Below are positions 1 through 4,628 of a DNA stretch of 5,767 nucleotides, piece after piece; within the stretch, counting starts at the first letter, position 1; every line of letters starts with the position of its first letter. A model generated the notes under the pieces. It searched no databases. It saw only the letters and a list, made by a program, of their open reading frames with translations, and had not been told where the DNA came from. A program made the translations under genes and the position numbers. Origin of the DNA: CAYVMP01 sp964452635 (lineage in GTDB: Bacteria; Patescibacteriota; Minisyncoccia; Phycocordibacterales; DATDWN01); assembly GCA_964452635.1 (NCBI GenBank), contig CAYVMP010000028.1:1-5767 (forward strand). Reading direction: 5' to 3'.

Positions 1-30
1 TGTGTGTTGAAAAAGAATTTTTGAATCACA

Positions 31-117
31 CTACTTCCTCCATCGTGCACCTGAGGTACCACGAATTGATAAAATACCTCCAGCAAAAAAGACCAGAATC
101 CCTAGGACGATGAGCAT
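31..117 (-). CDS. 28-residue hydrophobic peptide, function unknown
   Basis: This short reading frame starts at ATG 115-117 and ends at TAG 31-33. The first 18 or so residues (MLIVLGILVFFAGGILSI) form one hydrophobic segment. They are followed by a short basic tail (RGTSGARWRK), so it is probably a single-pass inner-membrane peptide with the tail in the cytoplasm. The main support for a real gene is a near-perfect Shine-Dalgarno sequence, AAAGGAGGTT at 121-130 on the minus strand, five bases before the ATG. That is stronger than anything in front of gyrA, rpsA or the MBL-fold gene. It lies 40 bases downstream of the gyrA stop codon on the same strand and has its own candidate promoter. No homologous family is recognised; a very small membrane-complex subunit or stress peptide is possible, but that is speculation. 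Confidence 0.55.
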   Translation of the reverse strand: MLIVLGILVFFAGGILSIRGTSGARWRK

Positions 118-134
118 GCTAACCTCCTTTTCAC

Positions 135-163
135 ACTATACCGAAGCTGTGGGGATTTTACAA
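135..163 (-). promoter_or_regulatory. Candidate promoter of the 28-residue peptide gene
   Basis: Read on the minus strand, TTGTAA (158-163) and TATAGT (135-140) are separated by 17 bases, matching the sigma-70 type consensus at 4 of 6 and 5 of 6 positions. The -35 box overlaps the gyrA stop codon. A start near 128 would give a very short leader that begins close to the AAGGAGG ribosome binding site. The small gene may therefore be transcribed independently of gyrA, though readthrough from gyrA is equally possible because no terminator is seen between them. Confidence 0.4.
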
Positions 164-2617
164 ACAGATGAGTGATGCAATTGAGTCGCCATCGCGGAGC
201 TTCATCACTCGTACACCCTGTGTCTGACGACCGAGTACAGGGATTTCCTTTGCATCTACTCGAATCACCTGAGATTTCTTTGAGATTGCCACTACTTCTG
301 CTTCGTCACTTTCAAACACCTTTGCAGAGATAAGTTTGCCTGTTTTTGCTGTTACATTTGCAGTTTTGATACCTGAACCACCACGGTTTTGAATCTTGTA
401 TTCATCAATATCACTTCTTTTGCCGTATCCATTTTCAGAAATAACCATGAGTGTTGGAGAGTTTGATGCTTTTGAGATTTTCTCTGCAGAAATCACTGAA
501 TCACCCGATCCGAGCTTCATTCCACGTACACCCATCGCTGTACGACCCATTTCTCGTATGTCTGATTCCTTGAAATGAATCGACTGACCCTTTGCCGATA
601 CAGTAATCATCGTATCACCGGTATTGACGAGAGAAGCAGAGACAAGTTCGTCACCTGTATCGAGTTTGATTGCAATAATTCCTGAAATGCGAACATCGTG
701 GAAACTCTCAGCTGAAACTTTCTTAGCAATACCGTGTTTAGTCACCATCATGAGTGACGCCTTGGTGCCCTTAACTGCTTTCGGCATTGGAAGAATAGAA
801 GTGATTTTCTCTCCATCAGAAAGTGGAAGGAAGTTCATCACTGATTTGCCTCGAGTTGCACGACGTCCCTCTGGAATATCGTACATTTTAGTCTGATATG
901 CCTTACCTTTATTCGTAAAGAAAAGCAAATCACTGTGAGTTGATGCGATAAGGAGATTCGTCACAAAATCCTCTTCCTTGGTATCCAAATCAACCACACC
1001 GACTCCCCCGCGTTTTTGTTTTCGGAATTCATCTGGATGTGTGCGTTTGATATACCCACCAGCAGTCAACACGAGTGCGTTCTCTTCATCTGGGATTAAA
1101 TCTTCAACAGAGAGCACCTGCACACCACCCTTCATGATGCGAGTACGTCGCTCATCGCCGTATTTTTCTTTGATATCCTTACACTCGTCTTTAATGATAC
1201 CCATTATTTTCTTTGCACTTCCCAAAATAGCCTTGAGAGACTCGATGAGTTCTTGTATCGCCTTGAGTTCGTCCTCTATTTTCTTGCGCTCCAAACCTGC
1301 AAGCTGTGCGAGACGCATCGCGAGAATAGCAGATGCCTGAAGTGTTGAAAACTTGAACTCACTCATGAGCTTTTTGTGTGCCTCTGGAGTATCCTTTGAA
1401 CCACGAATGAGTTTGATGATTGCATCAATGTGATCAAGTGCCTTTTTCAACCCGAGGAGAATATGCTCACGTTCAAGTGCTTTGCGCAAATCAAACTCTG
1501 TACGACGTTTGATGATTTCTTTTCGGTGTGCAACGAATTCCTCGAGAATTGCTTTGAGTGACAGTGTCTGAGGTACGCCATTTACGAGCGCAACCATGTT
1601 GTAGTGGAATGCATCCTCGAGTTGAGTGTGTTTGTAGAGGTAATTCAAAATATTTTGCGGGTGTCCACCTCCCTTGAGGTCAATAACAATACGAATATCT
1701 TTTGCTGATTCATCTCGAAGTCCTTTGATACCTTCTACTTTTTTATCACGGACGAGATCAGCAATTTTCATTATCAAATCTGATTTGTTTACACGAAATG
1801 GAATAGATGTGATGACGATCTGGAATGATCCGGCTTTACTCTCTACGATTTCTGCCACACCACGAACAACCACACCACCCTTGCCTGTTGTGTATGCGTG
1901 CGCGATGTCTTTACTATTGAACGCAACTGCACCGATCGGGAAGTCAGGTCCCTTTACGAATTGCATGAGATCCTCTGTAGTTGCATCTGAGTTATCAACG
2001 AGATGAGTAATCGCGTCCATAACCTCTATAAGATTGTGTGGAGGAATATTCGTCGCCATACCCACCGCAATACCGAGTGTGCCGTTGAGAAGAAGTGTCG
2101 GAATCGCTGTCGGCAATACCCGTGGTTCTTTGCGCGTGCCGTCATAGTTTGGAATGTAGTCAACTGTTTCCTTTTCGATATCACGAAGCAACTCAGACGA
2201 TAGTCGTGTCATTTTCGCCTCGGTATAACGCATCGCTGCGGCTGAGTCACCGTCGATACTTCCGAAGTTTCCTTGTCCAAGAATAAGAGGGTAGCGCATG
2301 GTGAAATCCTGTGCCATTTTGACCATTGAGTCATACACGGCCACGTCACCGTGAGGGTGGTAGTTACCGAGCACCTCTCCCACCACTGCTGCTGATTTAC
2401 GAGCCTTAGCACCCGCAGTGAGGTTCATTTCGTTCATCGCGTAGAGGATGCGACGGTGTACCGGCTTGAGTCCATCCCGAACATCTGGAAGTGCACGATC
2501 AGTAATCACTGACATTGCGTAGTCAATGAATGATTCTTTCATTTCTGTGGTAATCTCTCGGGAAACCACACTTACTCGCTCTGGAATTTCAGGTGTTGGG
2601 ATATCTTTTTTTGCCAT
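158..2617 (-). CDS. gyrA: DNA gyrase subunit A
   Basis: This encodes the DNA-cleaving subunit of the A2B2 type IIA topoisomerase that introduces negative supercoils using ATP hydrolysed by GyrB. At 819 residues it is of usual length. Visible landmarks are the N-terminal ESFIDYAMSVITDRALPDVR segment (28-47), the HPHGD helix of the cleavage site (87-91), the catalytic Arg130-Tyr131 in AAAMRYTEAK, and IAVGMATNIPPHN (183-195). A coiled-coil and exit-gate region covers about 360-490. A beta-pinwheel C-terminal domain from about 505 contains the GyrA box QKRGGVG (534-540), which favours gyrase over topoisomerase IV ParC. Odd points are Val92 at the position of E. coli Ser83, a quinolone-contact residue, and Val in the sixth place of the GyrA box where Arg or Lys is usual. 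The ATG at 2615-2617 is chosen because the standard N-terminus follows directly. No Shine-Dalgarno is present and the promoter leaves almost no leader. Confidence 0.97.
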   Translation of the reverse strand: MAKKDIPTPEIPERVSVVSREITTEMKESFIDYAMSVITDRALPDVRDGLKPVHRRILYAMNEMNLTAGAKARKSAAVVGEVLGNYHPHGDVAVYDSMVKMAQDFTMRYPLILGQGNFGSIDGDSAAAMRYTEAKMTRLSSELLRDIEKETVDYIPNYDGTRKEPRVLPTAIPTLLLNGTLGIAVGMATNIPPHNLIEVMDAITHLVDNSDATTEDLMQFVKGPDFPIGAVAFNSKDIAHAYTTGKGGVVVRGVAEIVESKAGSFQIVITSIPFRVNKSDLIMKIADLVRDKKVEGIKGLRDESAKDIRIVIDLKGGGHPQNILNYLYKHTQLEDAFHYNMVALVNGVPQTLSLKAILEEFVAHRKEIIKRRTEFDLRKALEREHILLGLKKALDHIDAIIKLIRGSKDTPEAHKKLMSEFKFSTLQASAILAMRLAQLAGLERKKIEDELKAIQELIESLKAILGSAKKIMGIIKDECKDIKEKYGDERRTRIMKGGVQVLSVEDLIPDEENALVLTAGGYIKRTHPDEFRKQKRGGVGVVDLDTKEEDFVTNLLIASTHSDLLFFTNKGKAYQTKMYDIPEGRRATRGKSVMNFLPLSDGEKITSILPMPKAVKGTKASLMMVTKHGIAKKVSAESFHDVRISGIIAIKLDTGDELVSASLVNTGDTMITVSAKGQSIHFKESDIREMGRTAMGVRGMKLGSGDSVISAEKISKASNSPTLMVISENGYGKRSDIDEYKIQNRGGSGIKTANVTAKTGKLISAKVFESDEAEVVAISKKSQVIRVDAKEIPVLGRQTQGVRVMKLRDGDSIASLICL

Positions 2618-2629
2618 AAAGTTGTGTTA

Positions 2630-2657
2630 ATTATAGCATACTGATCCTAGATTTCAA
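2630..2657 (-). promoter_or_regulatory. gyrA promoter with extended -10, near-leaderless
   Basis: On the minus strand, TTGAAA (2652-2657) is followed after 16 bases by a perfect TATAAT (2630-2635), which is preceded by TGC to make an extended -10 element (TGCTATAAT). Transcription would begin near 2623, only about five to seven bases before the gyrA ATG at 2617. The transcript would then be leaderless or nearly so, which agrees with the lack of any GGAGG-like sequence ahead of this start. Confidence 0.7.
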
Positions 2658-2707
2658 ACACTAGAGACACAAAAATTAGCTCAAATACTTGCAGTAAACA
2701 ACCTTAC

Positions 2708-2735
2708 TTGCAAAAAGTTTATCATTATGTAGACT
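2708..2735 (+). promoter_or_regulatory. Candidate promoter of the orphan small RNA
   Basis: TTGCAA (2708-2713) and TAGACT (2730-2735) are separated by 16 bases, each a partial match to the sigma-70 type consensus. The expected start, about 2741, falls at the 5' edge of the closing helix of the small RNA. This agreement is the main reason to believe it. It is divergent from the gyrA promoter, with about 50 bases between the -35 boxes. Confidence 0.45.
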
Positions 2736-2738
2736 TAT

Positions 2739-2885
2739 CTTGGGGGTAAATAGGAACGAAAGAAAGACTGTCAGACCACATAACAGGAACGACCTGCAGA
2801 TCGTAATCTTCCTAAGAGATATCCTATTTTGTGGGAGTTCAAATTCACCCCCAAGTCCAAACCCTCTCCGAGGGTTTTATTTTTT
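2739..2885 (+). ncRNA. Orphan structured small RNA, family not recognised
   Basis: A stand-alone RNA gene of roughly 120 nt plus terminator lies between the divergent gyrA promoter and the 3' end of a minus-strand gene. Its ends pair perfectly over nine bases (CTTGGGGGT 2739-2747 with ACCCCCAAG 2847-2855). Directly inside, AAATAGGA (2748-2755) pairs perfectly with TCCTATTT (2822-2829), so two helices can stack, leaving a 17-nt segment on the 3' side. Smaller hairpins are possible, for example CAGG/CCTG (2784-2796) and ATCT/AGAT (2806-2820). The octamer AGGAACGA occurs twice (2752-2759 and 2785-2792). GTTCAAAT (2837-2844) followed by a CCA at 2857-2859 recalls a tRNA or tmRNA 3' end, but the T-stem does not pair properly and no D-arm or anticodon is seen. 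It lacks the 5S rRNA, SRP RNA and RNase P motifs I would expect. No plus-strand gene follows, so a riboswitch is unlikely. Confidence 0.6.
2859..2885 (+). terminator. Rho-independent terminator of the small RNA
   Basis: AAACCCTC (2859-2866) pairs perfectly with GAGGGTTT (2870-2877) around a three-base TCC loop, followed by a T-rich tract from 2875 to 2885 interrupted by a single A. The T tract lies only on the plus-strand exit side, so it terminates the small RNA. On the minus strand the same hairpin has no T tract. It therefore offers only weak termination for the 112-residue gene whose stop codon it abuts. Confidence 0.85.
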
Positions 2886-3224
2886 CTAAAAATTCACATT
2901 CGTTGTAGTCGCGACTGTTTCGAGGGTAGTTGTACCGACTACATGTGCAGGATCAGTGAAATTTGTCAGTGTTGTTTTCAGTGTTCCGATGTTGTCCATG
3001 ATTTGTGATACTCCATCACCTATTTGTGAGCCAAGTGTTGTAAATGGGCTTGGTTCAGATGCTACGACTTTAGCCTGTAGAGACTCAGTTGCTTGAAAGT
3101 CAGGCATAATGATTGATGCCCAAATAACAAAAATAAAGCCTGCAAACGAAAAAGCAACCAGAAATGCGACTCGTCTTCGCACACCAACCGGTTTCTGCCG
3201 TAATTGTTCTAAATATTCAAACAT
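2886..3224 (-). CDS. Single-pass membrane protein, function unknown
   Basis: This is a 112-residue protein. A basic, amphipathic start (MFEYLEQLRQKPVGVRRR, 1-18) precedes one strongly hydrophobic helix at about 19-41 (VAFLVAFSFAGFIFVIWASI and onward). The remaining 70 residues are Ser/Thr-rich and polar. By the positive-inside rule the N-terminus should be cytoplasmic and the C-terminal part outside the membrane. It begins 17 bases after the stop of the MBL-fold gene on the same strand, so the two are probably one transcript. No Shine-Dalgarno is visible in that gap; translation may be coupled or rely on an unstructured start. The length and layout resemble the small membrane proteins of unknown function common in Parcubacteria-like genomes, but I recognise no named family. 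Confidence 0.8.
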   Translation of the reverse strand: MFEYLEQLRQKPVGVRRRVAFLVAFSFAGFIFVIWASIIMPDFQATESLQAKVVASEPSPFTTLGSQIGDGVSQIMDNIGTLKTTLTNFTDPAHVVGTTTLETVATTTNVNF

Positions 3225-3241
3225 ACGTGTTGTATCGAACT

Positions 3242-3877
3242 CTAGACCACTTCCAAAACAACCACTTCATTTTCCTTTGCATCAATGTCCTTTCTTTTGA
3301 TAGTTAATTTATCAATCGGTTTAGTATTTTCTGCACCGGCCTCCTTGAGAAACATTTTGAGTGCGTCTTTAGCACCCACATCACCAAAATGTGATGGGAT
3401 GATGATCTTTGATTCAAACTGAACAGAGAGTTTGTGCGCTATTGCTGGCTCGAGAACATCTGTACCACCAATCGGTACAAAGAGCACATCAACTGCACCA
3501 ATTCCCTCCTTTGTTTTATCAGAAAGTGCAGGGTCGGAGAGCGCACCGAGGAACCCGAGTGTCATTCCCTCGAGGTTTACCGTATATATAGTATTGATAT
3601 GTTCTTCACCGCCATATTTTGACTTTGAGAGGAATCCTTTGATGAACACCCCTCCAACTTCGTACTCTCCCGGACCAGAAATCACAAATGACTCCTTGTC
3701 ACCCCGACTCGTCACTTCTTTCCCGTTGTGTTCAGGACTGTTGAGAGATATGAGTGTCACATCGCTTCCAAACCGTGCTCCCTTATGGGATGAGTCCTTT
3801 GAAATAGGGTTAACCGCAAGGACTGTGTCCCCAAATTGAACTTTAAAAAAATCTACTCCGTGGTATGTGATGATCAT
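3242..3877 (-). CDS. MBL-fold protein, UlaG-like, metal site degenerate
   Basis: This 211-residue protein has the strand pattern of the metallo-beta-lactamase fold, closest to the UlaG-like group (COG2220). Visible cues are MIITYHGVDFFKVQFGDTVL at the N-terminus, PISKDS (24-29), SGPGEYEVGGVFIKGF (67-82), DVLFVPIGG (130-138) and KIIIPSHFGDVG (157-168). The usual HxHxDH motif should sit at 42-52 but reads LISLNSPEHNG, so the first two His are Leu and Ser and the Asp is Glu. The second metal-binding segment reads FLGALSD (109-115), without its Asp. Only the last His, in PSHFGD, remains clear. It is probably not a standard zinc hydrolase; a binding or regulatory role is inferred. The frame stays open upstream to 4096, but that part covers a structured leader and does not look like protein, so ATG 3875-3877 is chosen. 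There is no Shine-Dalgarno. Confidence 0.85.
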   Translation of the reverse strand: MIITYHGVDFFKVQFGDTVLAVNPISKDSSHKGARFGSDVTLISLNSPEHNGKEVTSRGDKESFVISGPGEYEVGGVFIKGFLSKSKYGGEEHINTIYTVNLEGMTLGFLGALSDPALSDKTKEGIGAVDVLFVPIGGTDVLEPAIAHKLSVQFESKIIIPSHFGDVGAKDALKMFLKEAGAENTKPIDKLTIKRKDIDAKENEVVVLEVV

Positions 3878-3909
3878 TGTAATTAAATAATATGACAGAC
3901 TAGATAGCG

Positions 3910-4030
3910 AAATCTGATTACCAACCATGCTTTTCTGTCGCCGGAATAATTTTCTGCTGAAAATTTTCCTCGCTCTCGTCTCTTCACGGACTCCGAGATG
4001 CGCCATAAAAGCATGGTTGGTAATAGATTT
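3910..4030 (-). promoter_or_regulatory. Structured 5' leader element, copy 1, ahead of the MBL-fold gene
   Basis: An 18-bp perfect inverted repeat (3917-3934 with 4007-4024) extends by AAATCT pairing (3910-3915 with 4025-4030) across one bulged G. It encloses about 72 nt. In the gene-sense direction the enclosed core holds a hairpin with a GTGAA loop (3978-3991) and a hairpin with an AGCA loop (within 3943-3970). The 32-nt block 3942-3973 matches the rpsA leader (4529-4560) at 28 of 32 positions in the same gene-relative orientation, and all four differences are compensatory. The element begins just after the predicted transcription start and ends 32 nt before the MBL-fold ATG. No U-tract follows, so it is not a simple terminator. 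Cis-acting control of translation or stability is inferred. Confidence 0.7.
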
Positions 4031-4039
4031 CTTAGTGGT

Positions 4040-4048
4040 AGTATACCA
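4040..4048 (-). promoter_or_regulatory. Extended -10 promoter of the MBL-fold operon
   Basis: The minus strand reads TGGTATACT (4048 down to 4040), an extended -10 element matching TATAAT at 5 of 6. The -35 region (TTTCTT, 4063-4068) is poor, as is common for extended -10 promoters. Predicted transcription start is near 4033, placing the whole structured element in a leader of about 155 nt. The box lies inside a small inverted repeat, TGGTA-GTA-TACCA (4036-4048), which could be an operator or chance. The 10-mer GTATACTACC here recurs ahead of rpsA. Confidence 0.55.
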
Positions 4049-4060
4049 AACTTTTTTGAT

Positions 4061-4110
4061 AAAAGAAAAGTCCCACACGAATCGGTGCATGGGCACTTTT
4101 CCGTGTGGGA
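4061..4110 (-). terminator. Terminator hairpin of the 70-residue membrane protein gene
   Basis: TCCCACACG (4071-4079) pairs perfectly with CGTGTGGGA (4102-4110). A smaller GTGC/GCAC hairpin (4085-4096) lies inside the loop. On the minus strand the stem starts two bases after the TAA of the 70-residue gene and is followed by CTTTTCTTTT (4070 to 4061). This fits a Rho-independent terminator reading in that direction. The 22-nt loop is larger than usual, so a structured 3' end that stabilises the mRNA is an alternative. Confidence 0.65.
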
Positions 4111-4112
4111 TG

Positions 4113-4325
4113 TTACTGATCTCCTTCTTTCCTTACCAAGGTGAATTGGCTCCCACCTATCATCCCAACCAGGAACAGGATGGGTCCAACACAGAACACC
4201 CAGCCGACATGGTCGAGAGAATATTGCCATATATCTAAGATAGAAGCACCTATCATACCTGCCCCTACCCACTGAGCAACACTAGCTAGATTTTTCCTCC
4301 AGCCCGGGACCACTTGAAAACTCAT
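4113..4325 (-). CDS. Two-helix small membrane protein, function unknown
   Basis: This 70-residue protein has two hydrophobic segments, at about 13-32 and 40-59 (GWVFCVGPILFLVGMIGG lies in the second). A basic N-terminal stretch (GWRKN, 8-12) and a basic C-terminus (VRKEGDQ) suggest that both ends face the cytoplasm. The start is supported by TGGAGGT on the minus strand (4331-4337), with GGAGG six bases before the ATG at 4323-4325. Together with the 28-residue peptide it is one of only two genes here with a clear ribosome binding site. It appears monocistronic, with its own promoter upstream and a terminator hairpin directly after the TAA at 4113-4115. It is divergent from rpsA. No family is recognised. 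Confidence 0.75.
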   Translation of the reverse strand: MSFQVVPGWRKNLASVAQWVGAGMIGASILDIWQYSLDHVGWVFCVGPILFLVGMIGGSQFTLVRKEGDQ

Positions 4326-4342
4326 GTTCTACCTCCAATCAC

Positions 4343-4371
4343 ATTTAATATTATATTATTACCATTGTCAA
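4343..4371 (-). promoter_or_regulatory. Promoter of the 70-residue membrane protein gene
   Basis: A perfect TTGACA (4366-4371, minus strand) is followed after 17 bases by TTAAAT (4343-4348), a 4 of 6 match to the -10 consensus. A perfect TATAAT lies nearby (4350-4355) but only 10 bases from TTGACA, so it cannot use that -35 box. The region is strongly AT-rich. Transcription would begin near 4336, close to the GGAGG ribosome binding site, giving a very short leader. Confidence 0.5.
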
Positions 4372-4394
4372 GTAGCACAATCCCCTGTTTTTTG

Positions 4395-4400
4395 TATACT
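4395..4400 (+). promoter_or_regulatory. Candidate -10 box of rpsA
   Basis: TATACT matches the -10 consensus at 5 of 6 and sits in the 10-mer GTATACTACC (4394-4403), which also covers the -10 box of the MBL-fold operon. No good -35 box lies 16-18 bases upstream, and the TG lies directly against the hexamer rather than one base away. Recurrence of the shared 10-mer is the main support. A start near 4407 would give rpsA a leader of about 220 nt. TATATT at 4408-4413 is an alternative -10. Confidence 0.4.
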
Positions 4401-4409
4401 ACCTAGGTA
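4400..4409 (+). promoter_or_regulatory. Palindrome TACCTAGGTA at the predicted rpsA start point
   Basis: A perfect 10-bp palindrome overlaps the last base of the candidate -10 box and the predicted transcription start of rpsA. This is where a dimeric repressor could act, but ten bases is short and no second copy occurs in the window. It is recorded as a possible operator only. Confidence 0.2.
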
Positions 4410-4422
4410 TATTAATAACCGC

Positions 4423-4469
4423 GGGAGATGCTAAACCACCCTCTAATCGAGATGGCACAGCGCATCCCC
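4423..4469 (+). promoter_or_regulatory. Upstream hairpin in the rpsA leader
   Basis: GGG-A-GATGC (4423-4431) pairs with GCATCCCC (4462-4469), giving eight base pairs with one bulged A. A smaller CTC/GAG hairpin lies inside (4441-4451). It sits between the candidate -10 box and the shared leader element, and its 3' edge overlaps the first two bases of that element's outer stem, so the two helices may compete or stack. It has no equivalent ahead of the MBL-fold gene. Confidence 0.4.
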
Positions 4470-4596
4470 ACAATCTCTTCGAAAACACATACTTTTTTGG
4501 AACATCCCGGACTGCGTGAAGCAGGAGGGCGAGGAAAATTTCTAGCAAGAAATTATTCCGTTTCCAAAAACGAATGTGTTGAGTAAGAGATTGTGG
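4468..4596 (+). promoter_or_regulatory. Structured 5' leader element, copy 2, ahead of rpsA
   Basis: Outer arms 4468-4500 and 4564-4596 are inverted repeats matching at 27 of 33 positions, including 12 bp at the open end. They enclose a core with a GTGAA-loop hairpin (CTGC/GCAG, 4512-4524) and an AGCA-loop hairpin (within 4533-4559). The core block 4529-4560 matches the MBL-fold leader at 28 of 32 positions, while the outer arms differ in sequence but keep pairing. The element ends 32 nt before the rpsA ATG at 4629, the same spacing as in the other copy. Together with the preceding hairpin and promoter this accounts for the 303-base gap between the two divergent genes. Confidence 0.7.
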
Positions 4597-4628
4597 TAGA
4601 GAGTAGGCCATCTTCCGCACATATACTC

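Noticed and set aside
2..31. Hairpin GTGTG/CACAC with AAAAA/TTTTT as a terminator
   Set aside because: It is AT-rich with a G-G mismatch and a bulge, overlaps the stop codon of the 28-residue gene, and the window edge prevents judging a T tract.
396..2286. Plus-strand and out-of-frame reading frames of 60-120 codons across gyrA, and similar ones across rpsA
   Set aside because: They overlap strongly supported genes, have low-complexity Ser/Arg-rich antisense-like composition and lack initiation signals.
2739..2859. tRNA, tmRNA or 5S rRNA identity for the small RNA
   Set aside because: GTTCAAAT and CCA recall a tRNA-like 3' end, but the T-stem has mismatches, there is no D-arm or anticodon, it is too short for tmRNA and no 5S motifs are seen.
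3878..4096. N-terminal extension of the MBL-fold gene to an ATG at 4096
   Set aside because: The 73 extra residues would be encoded by the structured leader, a promoter and part of a terminator hairpin, and do not resemble any start of the fold; the family N-terminus begins at 3877.
3910..4596. The two leader elements as the ends of one composite transposon or an inverted-repeat-flanked island
   Set aside because: The copies are in opposite orientation around a small gene, but no transposase or target duplication is seen, and each copy is itself a complete hairpin element placed at a fixed distance from a start codon.
4593..4628. GTG start of rpsA at 4593
   Set aside because: It lies in the outer stem of the leader element, adds 12 unlikely residues and has no better ribosome binding site than the ATG at 4629.
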